Of a stretch of 64,000 bases of DNA, positions 28,555 to 36,767 are shown piece by piece. Numbering within the stretch: position 1 is the stretch's first letter; every line of letters begins with the position of its first letter. The position numbers and the translations under genes were made by a program. The notes under the pieces are model-generated. The model was not told where the DNA came from, did no database searches, and saw only the letters and a program-made list of their open reading frames with translations. Source of the DNA: CBDCVO01 sp965223085 (GTDB taxonomy: Bacteria; Pseudomonadota; Gammaproteobacteria; Ga0077536); assembly GCA_965223085.1 (NCBI GenBank), contig OZ244981.1:868001-932000 (forward strand), given 5' to 3'.

Positions 28555-28857
28555 ATGAGAAGGACGCGACGTAATCATTCCCCGTCATTCAAGGCGAAAG
28601 TCGCGTTGGCAGCGATCCAGGGTGACAAGACGGTTGCTGAGCTCGCCCAGCAGTTTGATGTTCATCCGAATCAAATCGCGACGTGGAAGAGTGAGCTGCT
28701 GGAGCAGGCCGCCCAGGTATTCAACGGCGGTAAGCCGAGCACGGCGCCACCAGTGGACGTGAAATCACTTCATGCGAAGATCGGAGAATTGCCGCTGGAG
28801 AACGATTTTTTAGCAAGCGCGCTCAGCACGGCGGGCCTGCTGAGCGCAAAAAGATGA
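28555..28857 (+). CDS. IS3-family orfA (transposase HTH subunit)
   Basis: A 100-residue HTH protein: [40 protein letters not shown], then a short leucine-zipper-like region. Start ATG at 28555 has AGGAG 7 bases upstream; an earlier start at 28513 is less convincing. It overlaps orfB by 4 bp near an A-rich run (GCAAAAAGATGA), where IS3 elements normally make the OrfAB fusion by -1 frameshifting. Confidence 0.85.
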   Translation: MRRTRRNHSPSFKAKVALAAIQGDKTVAELAQQFDVHPNQIATWKSELLEQAAQVFNGGKPSTAPPVDVKSLHAKIGELPLENDFLASALSTAGLLSAKR

Positions 28858-29224
28858 TTGACCCGGATCACGAATTGTCCATCGCCCGACAGGCGAAGAT
28901 TTTGCAGATTTCGCGCTCTTCGGTGTACTACCGTCCGGTGCCGATCTCTGATGAGGATCTGGCCTTGATGTCGGCGATCGATCGCCTGCACCTGGAGTTG
29001 CCATTTGCGGGGAGCCGGATGCTGAAAAAGCTGCTGCGCTCAGACGGATTTACCGTCGGCCGGTGCCGCGTCCGGACGCTCACGCGGCGGATGGGCATCG
29101 AGGCGCTGTAGCGGAAGAAGAATACCTCGCGCCGGCATCCGGACTACAAGGTCTTTCCATACCTGTTGCGAGGTCGGGCGATCACTGAGCCGAACGTGGT
29201 CTGGGCGCTCGATATTACCTATCG

Positions 29225-29621
29225 GTGCGCCCAGCCTCGGGAAGCGTCTGGAAGACGCGGCCCGAATTGGCACGGAAATACCGCACGTCGATCCGGTCGC
29301 GCATGCGGCAATGGATCCGGCGTCCGGCGGACGGCACGGCGTTGACCTGGGTGCTGTTCGGTCGCAGTGGTAAAGGCAATCTTTGCGGGATCACTCTGCG
29401 TCGGCTGGTGACCAGTCGCAAGGCTCCGTTCCGCTGGCGGAATCCGATCATCAATCCGTATCTTCGCCCGGATGATGGCCGCAGCACCGTCACGTCTCGC
29501 TACCGTGATGTTGCCATGGCGATGGGCCATGCTTGAATGGAGAGCCGTAGGCGCTGAAAGGCGCACGTACGGTTCGGGGAGGAGAAACAGGGAAATAGTG
29601 CGACTACGCCCTGCTTCTTAC
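29225..29621 (+). mobile_element. Group II intron remnant inside IS3 orfB
   Basis: It starts with GTGCGCCC, the 5' consensus of bacterial group II introns, and ends with a domain V at 29542-29576, a domain-VI-like hairpin (CAGGG..CCCTG) and TTAC. Removing 29225-29621 rejoins the transposase frame exactly (ACC TAT CG + T CCA CTG CCG ATG). Only ~315 bp precede domain V, far too short for domains I-IV plus a reverse transcriptase, so it is a deletion derivative. An open frame ending SRYRDVAMAMGHA-stop just before domain V may be the last part of the intron-encoded protein, but I cannot place it firmly. The 3' boundary is uncertain by a few bases. Confidence 0.75.
29542..29576 (+). ncRNA. Group II intron domain V
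   Basis: A 34-35 nt hairpin: GAGCCGTA pairs with TACGGTTC, and GCGC with GCGC around a TGAAAG loop region. It has the catalytic AGC-type triad position and GAAA-type tetraloop that define domain V. Confidence 0.85.
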
Positions 29622-30057
29622 TCCACTGCCGATGCGCCGCGGCTTCGTGTATTTCGTCGGTGTGATGGACTGGGCGACCCGTCGGATTCTGTCCTGGCGG
29701 CTCTCCAATACGCTGACAGCGGACTTCTGTGTCGAAGCCCTGCAAGAGGCCATCGAACGCCACGGCGCGCCGGAAATATTCAACACCGACCCGGGCGGCC
29801 AATTCACGAGCGACGCATTCACCAGCGTGCTCAAACAGCACAATATTCAAATCAGTATGGATGGGAAAGGTCGCTGGATTGATAAGTTATCCGTCGAGCG
29901 GTTGTGGCGCAGCGTCAAATACGAGGAGGTGTATTTGAAAGCCTACGAAAACATCACGCACGCGCAGAAATCGTTGGCTGTGTACTTCAATTTTTACAAC
30001 TCGGAGCGGCGTCACCAATCACTTGACCGACGCACGCCGGACAGTTTGTACTACGAT

Positions 30058-30591
30058 GCCGTCAAGGCGGTGGCTGCGGCAACCGCATTGCTGGCAACGG
30101 CTTGGGCTATCAATGCAACGCTTTATGCCGCCACGCAAGTCAGCTACATCCTGGCCAAAGACGGCGACCTCCCCGAAATATACGACCGCAGGGCGTTCGA
30201 GAACACGGAAGGCCTCATTATCTCTGCGTTGCTGATTGTGCCGATGATTGTTTTTTTCAATATCAGCCAGATCGCCGCGGTCGCATCGATCGCCGTACTC
30301 ATGATTCAGGGCTTCACTCATGTCGGGCACCTGTTCAAGCGAACAGAAACTGGCGCAAATCTTTGGCCGATTATGGCCGCGGTCGTCGGATCACTCGGAG
30401 CAGCGGGCTTTGCGATCGCCTATACGTCGAAGTCCATGCCGCTCATCGCCTATTACAACGGTGGTATTTTTTTTCTGGCATTCGCGTTCGAAGTGCTGCT
30501 ACGCCTGTTCACGGGCAGGGCAATTGGGGCGCAGATAATTTCAGAACTCGAAAACGTGGAGAGAAAATTCATCAACCGATTGGGCATCTGA
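30058..30591 (+). pseudogene. APC-family amino-acid permease, C-terminal part fused to transposase
   Basis: About 178 codons of a permease with at least four hydrophobic segments: TALLATAWAINATLYAATQV, an ILAKDGDLPEIYDRRAF loop, ALLIVPMIVFFNISQIAAVA, PIMAAVVGSLGAAGFAIAY and a last TM ending FEVLLRLFTGRAIG. The family is the amino acid-polyamine-organocation superfamily. The 5' two thirds are gone. The frame is continuous with IS3 orfB upstream, so an in-frame chimera of 319 residues is open from 29632. Base composition changes here toward higher GC. Confidence 0.8.
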
Positions 30592-30801
30592 ACCGCGCGT
30601 GCTTCCTGTTGAGGCACGGCGGCGTGCGACGGAAGTCGTTCCGCTGGACTGCGGGGATCCGGGCACCGGGGGCGCAGATTCGATGGCGCTGCGCCGCCAG
30701 GCACTGCCGGCCGGGGTGGACCGGAGGTGCCGAGTTGAGCGAAAATTGCGGCTGATTCGCGTCGCTCCCGGCATCCGAATCAAGGAGGATAACCCGCTTT
30801 G

Positions 30802-32238
30802 ATGAAAACATTATTTTTGAATCCGCCTTCGTTCGAGGGTTTCGACGGTGGCGCCGGATCCCGCTACCAGGCCAAGCGCGAGATCAGATCGTTCTGGTAT
30901 CCGACCTGGCTGGCGCAACCGGCCGCGCTGGTCCCGGACAGCCGCCTGGTCGACGCACCGGCGCGGGGATTGTCGCTCGCAGAAGTCCTGCCGCTCGCGG
31001 ACGACTATGAGCTTGCCGTGCTGCATACGAGCACGCCATCGTTCAACGCCGACGTGCAGGTAGCGGAAGCGCTCAAGCAGCGCAATCCGAAACTGCTGCT
31101 CGGCTTCGTGGGCCCGCATGTCGCGGTGAACTCACAGGCGAGCCTCGAAGCCTCACGCGCCATCGATTTCATCGGCCGCGCCGAGTTCGACTTCACTATT
31201 CGAGACGTCGCCGAGGGCAGACCGCTCGCCGACATTGACGGCCTGAGCTATCGCTCGGGCGACGAGATCGTCCACAACCAGGAACGGGCCGTCATCGAGA
31301 ACATGGACGAGCTCCCGTTCGTAACGGAGGTGTACAAGCGCGACCTCGTGATCGAGGACTATTTCATCGGCTACCTGAAACACCCGTACCACTCCATCTA
31401 TACTGGTCGGGGCTGCAAGTCGCGCTGCACCTATTGCCTCTGGCCCCAGACCATCGGCGGCCACAAATATCGTGTCCGCAGCCCACAGAACGTGGTGAAC
31501 GAGATTGCGCTCGCCAAACAATACTTCCCACAAGTGAAAGAATACTTCTTCGACGACGACACGTTCACCGACTTGACCGATCGTGCCGAAGAAATTGCGC
31601 GCGGACTTGGCAAGCTCGGCGTCACCTGGTCGTGCAATGCCAAGGCGAACGTACCGTACGAAACGCTCAAGATCATGCGCGACAATGGCCTGCGCCTTTT
31701 CGTGGTCGGCTATGAGAGCGGCGACCGGCAGATTCTGCTGAACATCAAAAAGGGTGTGCGGCTCGACCGCGCGCGGCAGTTCACCGAGGACTGCCACAAG
31801 CTCGGCATCACCATCCACGGCACATTCATCGTGGGTCTTCCAGGAGAGACGCACGAGACCATCGAGTACACCATCGAATTCGCAAAGGAACTCAATCCGC
31901 GCACGATCCAGGTCTCGCTCGCCGCGACTTACCCCGGCACCTTCCTCTACGACCAGGCGAAGACGAATGGCTGGCTCCGCAGCGTCGACGGACTCGTCGC
32001 CGACAGTGGCGTACAGGTGTCGGCGCTGTCTTACCCGCACCTGTCCGCGGACGAGATTTTCGAGTGCGTGTCGACGTTCTACAAGCGATTCTACTTCCGG
32101 CCGTCGAAGATCGCCGAGATGACCCTGGAGATAGCGAGCAGCCGGGAAATGTTCATGCGACGCATGCGCGAGGGCGTCGAATTCTTCCGTTTTCTCACCT
32201 CGCGCAGCAACGACGGCGCGTCGAGCGTCGCCCATTGA
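30802..32238 (+). CDS. hpnJ: HpnJ, B12-binding-type radical SAM enzyme of hopanoid side-chain synthesis
   Basis: A 478-residue protein with an N-terminal cobalamin-binding-like Rossmann domain (about 1-150; GFVGPHVAVNSQASL) and a radical SAM barrel with the 4Fe-4S motif CKSRCTYC near residue 205. The opening MKTLFLNPPSFEGFDGGAGS and GGHKYRVRSPQNVVNEI are typical of HpnJ. In the known pathway it acts after HpnI and HpnK, converting bacteriohopanetetrol glucosamine to the cyclitol ether. ATG at 30802 has AAGGAGG 12 bases upstream; a TTG one codon earlier is possible. It is the first gene of hpnJIKL here. Confidence 0.93.
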   Translation: MKTLFLNPPSFEGFDGGAGSRYQAKREIRSFWYPTWLAQPAALVPDSRLVDAPARGLSLAEVLPLADDYELAVLHTSTPSFNADVQVAEALKQRNPKLLLGFVGPHVAVNSQASLEASRAIDFIGRAEFDFTIRDVAEGRPLADIDGLSYRSGDEIVHNQERAVIENMDELPFVTEVYKRDLVIEDYFIGYLKHPYHSIYTGRGCKSRCTYCLWPQTIGGHKYRVRSPQNVVNEIALAKQYFPQVKEYFFDDDTFTDLTDRAEEIARGLGKLGVTWSCNAKANVPYETLKIMRDNGLRLFVVGYESGDRQILLNIKKGVRLDRARQFTEDCHKLGITIHGTFIVGLPGETHETIEYTIEFAKELNPRTIQVSLAATYPGTFLYDQAKTNGWLRSVDGLVADSGVQVSALSYPHLSADEIFECVSTFYKRFYFRPSKIAEMTLEIASSREMFMRRMREGVEFFRFLTSRSNDGASSVAH

Positions 32239-32291
32239 CCACCCGCCGGGCCGATGCGCGCCGGCCCGGCGGCTAGCGCCGCGTCAGGTTC

Positions 32292-33488
32292 ATGCATTTG
32301 AGCATCCAGTTCGCGCCGCATGCGGGATTGGCGACGGCGTTGCTGGTCCCCGTCGTCGGAGGCTCCATCTATAATCTGCTGTGCCTGTGGGCGGTGCTGC
32401 GGGTACGAGGTGCGCTCAGCGAGCCGGCACCGGTGCGGATGCAGTGGCCCCCGGTCACAATGCTGAAGCCCGTTTACGGCCTCGAGCGCGATCTCGAGCG
32501 CAGTTTGCGCAGCGCTCTGGATCAGGATTACCCGACTCTGCAGGTCGTGATGTCCGTTCAGCGCCTCGACGACCCGGCGCTTCCCTTGCTTCTGCGTCTG
32601 GCCGAGGAGTACGGTCCGGAACGCGCTACGGTGATCGCCGAACAGTCCGAGCCCGTCGTCAACGGCAAGGTCCAGAATCTCCTGAACGCGCTGCAGGCAG
32701 CGCGGCACGACATCCTGCTCATCAGCGACAGCGACGTGATGGTCGCTCCCGATTACGTTCGCCGGATGGTCGCGCCGCTCGCGGACGACAACGTCGGCTA
32801 TGTCTGCTCGCTGTTTCGTGCCGTCGGCGCGCAACGCTGGTTCGAAAAGCTCGAGCTGCTCAGCTACAACGCCGAATTCATTCCCAGTGTGATATTCGCG
32901 TGGCACACGGGAGCGTCCAGCTTCTGCATCGGCGCCACGCTCGCTTTCAGGCGCCGCGATCTGGAAGCGATCGGTGGCTTCGAAGCGCTGCTGCACTACC
33001 TGGTCGAGGACTACGAGCTCGGGCGGCGACTCAATGCGCGCGGACTACGCATGGTGTTGGTTCCGCATTTCGTGAAGCTCGCGGTCGACCTGTCCGTCCC
33101 ACGCGAGTGGTGGCGCCACCAGCTCTACTGGGACCTCAACACCCGCGCGGCGCGTCCGATCGGGTTCGCCGCGTCGGGTCTGACCCGCGCCGTTCCGTTC
33201 GCACTGCTGTATGCACTCGTGCAGCACGGCCTCGTAGCGATTATCGCGTTTACGCTCGCGCTCGTGGTGCGTATGGTCACCGCTGCCGGTACCGCGGCGG
33301 CCCTCAATGACCGGGAGACGCTCAGAACGCTGGGCTGGTTGCCGGTGCGGGACCTGGTGGGCCTGTTGACCTGGGCCGTGGCGCTAGGCAAGCGCAGCTA
33401 CGTGTGGCGCGGTCATACCTTCAAGCTTGCCGCAAACGGCCGCATCGTGCCGCGCGTACCCTACGGCCAAAGCCCGGGCTCGTCCTGA
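32292..33488 (+). CDS. hpnI: HpnI, hopanoid glycosyltransferase (GT2-like)
   Basis: A 398-residue membrane glycosyltransferase resembling ceramide glucosyltransferases. N-terminal TM segment, PPVTMLKPVYGLERDLERSL, the D-x-D-type LLISDSDVMVAPDYVRRM, then LVEDYELGRRL and a WWRHQLYWD acceptor motif, followed by C-terminal TM helices. In the studied pathway HpnI adds N-acetylglucosamine to bacteriohopanetetrol on the cytoplasmic membrane. It sits 53 bp after hpnJ and before hpnK. Confidence 0.93.
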   Translation: MHLSIQFAPHAGLATALLVPVVGGSIYNLLCLWAVLRVRGALSEPAPVRMQWPPVTMLKPVYGLERDLERSLRSALDQDYPTLQVVMSVQRLDDPALPLLLRLAEEYGPERATVIAEQSEPVVNGKVQNLLNALQAARHDILLISDSDVMVAPDYVRRMVAPLADDNVGYVCSLFRAVGAQRWFEKLELLSYNAEFIPSVIFAWHTGASSFCIGATLAFRRRDLEAIGGFEALLHYLVEDYELGRRLNARGLRMVLVPHFVKLAVDLSVPREWWRHQLYWDLNTRAARPIGFAASGLTRAVPFALLYALVQHGLVAIIAFTLALVVRMVTAAGTAAALNDRETLRTLGWLPVRDLVGLLTWAVALGKRSYVWRGHTFKLAANGRIVPRVPYGQSPGSS

Positions 33489-33523
33489 GCGAAATACCGT
33501 CACCGAATGGCGATCGGTTGCCG

Positions 33524-34378
33524 GTGAAACGCCTGATCGTCACCGCGGACGACTTCGGACTCGACGTCGCCGTCAATGAAGCCGTCGAGCGCGGTCACTG
33601 CGACGGGATCCTGACCAGTGCCAGCCTGATGGTCGCCGCGCCCGCCGCGCGGGACGCGGTAGCGCGCGCCCGGCGCCTACCGGATCTGGCCATCGGTTTG
33701 CACGTCGCCGTCGTCGATGCCGCGCCGGTGCTGGAGCCGGCGATGATTCCAAGCCTCGTCGACAATGACGGGCGCCTGCCGACCAATCTGCTGCGGGCGG
33801 GCGTACGCTTCCGCTTTGACGTCACCGCCCGCAAACAACTCGAACAGGAGATCCGCGCGCAATTCGAGGCGTACAGCGCGACCGGACTGGCATTGGATCA
33901 TGTCGACTGTCACAACCACATGCATCTTCACCCGGACGTACTCGAGATCACCCTGCGCGTCGGACGTGAATACGGCATGCGTGCGATGCGACTGCCGTTC
34001 GAGCCGATCGGCCTCGCCCGGCGGGCGGGGTGGCGCGCGCTGGCCGGCCGTCTCGCACTCGCGCCCTGGCTCGGGTTGATGCGCCGGCGCGTGCGGCACG
34101 CGGGGCTGGTGACGAACGACTACCTGTTCGGTCTTGCGGCCACCGGTGGCGTGGACGAAGCCAGGGCACTGGAGCTGATCGCGCATCTGCCCGCCGGACT
34201 GAGCGAGCTCTATGTCCATCCCGCCGCGGAAACCACACCGGATCTCGCGACCGCAATGCCCGGTTATCGCCACACCGCGGAGCTCGGGGCGCTGCTCAGC
34301 CCGCGCGTGCGCGATGCCATCTCGCGGCACGCCGTGACCCTGTGCACGTATGCTAATTTCGGGGCGGCGACCGCGTGA
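33524..34378 (+). CDS. hpnK: HpnK, hopanoid N-acetylglucosamine deacetylase (ChbG/YdjC family)
   Basis: A 284-residue YdjC/ChbG-type deacetylase. Metal ligands are visible in VTADDFG near the N-terminus and in DHVDCHNHMHLHPDV near residue 125-137. It removes the acetyl group from the hopanoid N-acetylglucosamine to give the free amine used by HpnJ. The frame is open upstream into hpnI; I take GTG at 33524 (VKRLIVTADDFG), with TTG at 33518 as alternative. The stop overlaps the GTG of hpnL (GTGA). Confidence 0.92.
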   Translation: MKRLIVTADDFGLDVAVNEAVERGHCDGILTSASLMVAAPAARDAVARARRLPDLAIGLHVAVVDAAPVLEPAMIPSLVDNDGRLPTNLLRAGVRFRFDVTARKQLEQEIRAQFEAYSATGLALDHVDCHNHMHLHPDVLEITLRVGREYGMRAMRLPFEPIGLARRAGWRALAGRLALAPWLGLMRRRVRHAGLVTNDYLFGLAATGGVDEARALELIAHLPAGLSELYVHPAAETTPDLATAMPGYRHTAELGALLSPRVRDAISRHAVTLCTYANFGAATA

Positions 34379-35364
34379 AAACCCACTGGGCGACGATACT
34401 GCTGCTCGCCGGAGTCGTGCTGCTCGGGCTCGTCGTGGCACAAACCGACCCCACCCAGGTATGGACGCGTGTGCGCGCGATCGGCGGCGGCGGCATCGCC
34501 GTGATTCTCGGCGTGTATTTCGTGAACTTCGCGGTCGACGCGCTGCACTGGCAATACACGCTGCCGTCGGTTCCGATCACGGCGCGCTGGGCGAGACGGA
34601 TCTGGTACGCGCATATCGTGGGCGAAGCCTTCAACCGCATCACTCCTTTGGCCTCGTTCGGCGGCGAGCCACTCAAGGTGTTAATCCTCCATGAACGGCA
34701 TGGTATCGCGCGCCGCGAAACGGCGGCGTCGCTGCTGCTCGCGCCCACGATTGCCGCACTGGCGATGCTGCCCTTCGTCGGCGTGGGTCTCGCGCTGATG
34801 CTGAGCGAGCCGGAACTCGACCTCACGTTGCGTCTATCCGCGCTCGCCGGCCTCGCGGCGGTGGCGGTCGGCGCGACCTTGCTGCTGCTGGTTCAGCAGA
34901 ACAAGGTGTTCACACGCGTGCTCACCTGGATCGGTCGCGGCCGATTCGGCCGCCCCGTGCGGCACATCCTGGAGGTCGTGCACGACGTCGAGGATCGGCT
35001 CATAGAGTATTACGGGCGTCGCCGGCGCCGTCTGCTGCTGTCCTTCCTGACCGCACTCGGGAACTGGTGCTTCGGCGCGATCGAGGTGTGGCTAGTGCTA
35101 CGCTTCGTCGGCACACCGGTCGGTGTCGCCCAGGCCTGGGTAATCGAGTCGACCGTGCTGCTCGTGCGCTCGGTCACGTTCTTCGTTCCGGCCAACCTAG
35201 GGACCCAGGAAGGGGCGACCTTGATCGTGGCCGGGGCGATTACCGGTTCGGCCGAATCCGCGCTCGCGCTCGCCCTTGTCGTGCGCTTTCGCGAGTTCGT
35301 CTGGATCGTCTGGGGCCTCGCAGTCGGCTGGCCCGCGCTCCGCGGGCCGCGTCCGGCCCCCTGA
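34375..35364 (+). CDS. hpnL: HpnL, hopanoid-associated LPG-synthase-TM-like membrane protein
   Basis: A 329-residue polytopic protein of the lysylphosphatidylglycerol-synthase TM-domain family (UPF0104/HpnL), with about seven or eight hydrophobic segments. Signature stretches are GEAFNRITPLASFGGEPLKV near residue 84 and VPANLGTQEGATLIVAG near 274. Its role in hopanoid metabolism is not established; flipping or transport is often assumed. GTG start overlaps the hpnK stop, so jIKL is a tight operon. It is the last gene before the repeat-rich segment. Confidence 0.9.
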   Translation: MKTHWATILLLAGVVLLGLVVAQTDPTQVWTRVRAIGGGGIAVILGVYFVNFAVDALHWQYTLPSVPITARWARRIWYAHIVGEAFNRITPLASFGGEPLKVLILHERHGIARRETAASLLLAPTIAALAMLPFVGVGLALMLSEPELDLTLRLSALAGLAAVAVGATLLLLVQQNKVFTRVLTWIGRGRFGRPVRHILEVVHDVEDRLIEYYGRRRRRLLLSFLTALGNWCFGAIEVWLVLRFVGTPVGVAQAWVIESTVLLVRSVTFFVPANLGTQEGATLIVAGAITGSAESALALALVVRFREFVWIVWGLAVGWPALRGPRPAP

Positions 35365-35420
35365 CACCGAGCAACGCGCTCACGAACCCGGTTTACCGGT
35401 GTGGCGCGGGGCCGGCCCGA

Positions 35421-35478
35421 CGTCCCGGCGCGTCGGCGGTGTTTTTCGCTCAGGAGTCTCGGTGTTCGGGTGATCGGC
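35421..35478 (-). repeat. 57-bp element, copy 1 (inverted)
   Basis: Read on the minus strand this matches the first ~57 bases of the 621-bp duplication at 41920 and 45093, with about three mismatches (shared core CGAACACCGAGACTCCTGAG). It abuts the 16-bp tandem array, as the 45093 copy abuts hairpin R4 through CCCCGACTG sequence. Confidence 0.8.
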
Positions 35479-35668
35479 AGTCGGGGTCACAGGCAGTCGG
35501 GGTCACAGGCAGTCGGGGTCACAGGCAGTCGGGGTCACAGGCAGTCGGGGTCACAGGCAGTCGGGGTCACAGGCAGTCGGGGTCACAGGCAGTCGGGGTC
35601 ACAGGCAGTCGGGGTCACAGGCAGTCGGGGTCACAGGCAGTCGGGGTCACAGGCAGTCGGGGTCAGGT
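35477..35668. repeat. Tandem array of a 16-bp unit, about 12 copies
   Basis: GCAGTCGGGGTCACAG is repeated head to tail about eleven times plus a last partial unit that merges into hairpin R3. No sequence variation between units was noticed. The unit is an expansion of the GTCGGGGTC flank seen once or twice beside R1 and R4. As 16 is not a multiple of 3, it encodes a 16-residue repeat in all frames but is very unlikely to be coding. Confidence 0.93.
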
Positions 35669-35728
35669 CTTGCCATTTGATCTCCTTCAAGATCGTAAAG
35701 GCAAAAGGCAAGACCTGACACCTTATCG
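35662..35728 (-). repeat. Hairpin repeat R3 (58-bp family), inverted
   Basis: GTCAGGTCTTGCC at 35662-35674 and GGCAAGACCTGAC at 35707-35719, followed by ACCTTATCG, the inverse of the CGATAAGGT lead-in, itself partly doubled. It lies directly after the stop of the intact aminotransferase copy and next to the tandem array. Confidence 0.88.
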
Positions 35729-35732
35729 CACC

Positions 35733-36767
35733 TTATCGCGCTTTAGCGAGACCGCACACCTCGTCGTGGAGCGCGACGTAAGTCGGCGGGCACCAGTGCG
35801 GCAGATCGGTCGGGGCCCCGAGGACGTCGGTATCGAAGACTCCCGAGGTCTGGCCATGGGCCGTGAGCGCGGTGCCCAATCGCTCGACCGCCTCATAGGG
35901 ATCCAGGACCACGAACTTGTAGCCGTTGAAGTCCAGCATTGCCCGCGGGTCCAGGTAACGAACCCCGTGGTGCTCACACAACGCCCGGTAACGCTGCGCG
36001 ATCTCGACCCTGCGATCGCGGAAAAAGCCGCGCGAAGATTCGTCGCTCATCAAAGTGTGGATCACGTAGCCCGTGATCTCGCTCGCACGGACGTTCAGGC
36101 CCACCGAAAGATCGTTGCGGAAGCGGTCATACTGGACGAAACGGCGAACCCACTCGATGAGATCGTCACGCGCCGAGGTCACGAGTCCTCCCTCGCCGGC
36201 GGGCAGAACTTTGGTCGCGTAGAACGAGAATGCGATCTCGGGGTACGGATGCCCAATCAATGCATCCAGGTAATGAGCGTGCGCGGCGTCGATAAGCAAC
36301 GGAATGCCGTGACGTTCACAGAGTTCGACCACCTCGAGCGCTGCGGGAGCCAGATAGCCACCGATGACGGAGTACACCACGACCGCGGAATTGCACAACG
36401 CCGGCTCCTCGGCGAGCAGGGATTCCAGCGCGTCGGGATCCATGGCCATGCCCGCGGCGTATGCGCATCCGACGACGCGCACGTCCATCCCGAGCAGGCG
36501 CGGCACGGTGTAAACGCCCCGCATGGTATTCGTTTGCACGACTGCGCAGCCGCGCCCCTCCACGTCCCGCGTCCGTGCGAGGAGCGCGAGCAGGGCGGAT
36601 CCGCCGGAGTTGACCGGTATCGATCGTTTGCCGGCCACGAAAGGGCCGGTCTCTTCGCGAAAGTAGGCGCCTTCCGCCATCACGCCCCGGCGCATCAGAT
36701 CTGCGATCCCGGCCGACAGGCGCTCGATCAGCGCATCGGGCAGCGTGACGATTTGCGTGGGCGACAT
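35733..36767 (-). CDS. DegT/DnrJ/EryC1-type PLP aminotransferase, complete copy
   Basis: A 344-residue fold-type I PLP enzyme of the sugar-aminotransferase class. Substrate and cofactor features: VNSGGSALLALL near residue 52, the PLP-ring Asp in LLIDAAHAHY (D160) and the Schiff-base lysine K186 in SFYATKVLPAGEGG. It would transaminate a keto-sugar or keto-cyclitol using glutamate or another donor. It is downstream of the FAD oxidoreductase and radical SAM genes on the same strand, 34 bp from the former. A truncated, otherwise identical copy is at 44490. The 3' end at 35733 lies inside the repeat flank, so the last few codons may be foreign. Confidence 0.85.
   Translation of the reverse strand: MSPTQIVTLPDALIERLSAGIADLMRRGVMAEGAYFREETGPFVAGKRSIPVNSGGSALLALLARTRDVEGRGCAVVQTNTMRGVYTVPRLLGMDVRVVGCAYAAGMAMDPDALESLLAEEPALCNSAVVVYSVIGGYLAPAALEVVELCERHGIPLLIDAAHAHYLDALIGHPYPEIAFSFYATKVLPAGEGGLVTSARDDLIEWVRRFVQYDRFRNDLSVGLNVRASEITGYVIHTLMSDESSRGFFRDRRVEIAQRYRALCEHHGVRYLDPRAMLDFNGYKFVVLDPYEAVERLGTALTAHGQTSGVFDTDVLGAPTDLPHWCPPTYVALHDEVCGLAKAR

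Larger units (their letters stand above)
28475..30057 (+). mobile_element. IS3-family insertion sequence, split and truncated
   Basis: Left end at about 28475 (TGGGCCCCCCGGCTGGACAG, an IS3-type TG... terminus), orfA at 28555 and orfB from 28854. orfB carries a nonsense codon and a 397-bp group II intron remnant. The right end is missing: after RRTPDSLYYD the sequence changes to an amino-acid permease without an inverse of the left terminus. Not mobile in its present form. Confidence 0.8.
28854..30057 (+). pseudogene. IS3-family orfB (integrase-type transposase), interrupted
   Basis: The reading frame ends at TAG 29109-29111 (GIEAL-stop-RKKNTSRRHPDYK), where relatives have Tyr. It then runs to ALDITY at 29222, is split by the group II intron remnant, and resumes at 29629 with PMRRGFVYFVGVMDWATRR. 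DDE residues: D in ALDITY, D in NTDPGGQF (usually NTDQGSQF) and E in SVERLWRSVKYEEVYL. It is dead through the stop and the insertion. After residue YYD the frame fuses without a stop to a permease. Confidence 0.88.

Noticed and set aside
29225..29621. Retron or diversity-generating retroelement
   Set aside because: The RNA signature is group II domain V; no reverse transcriptase, msr/msd or variable repeat is present.
31153..32235. Minus-strand frame of 360 codons opposite hpnJ
   Set aside because: Antisense to a well-conserved radical SAM gene; no recognisable domain.
35477..35668. Possible CRISPR array
   Set aside because: The repeats are contiguous 16-bp units without spacers and no cas gene is near.
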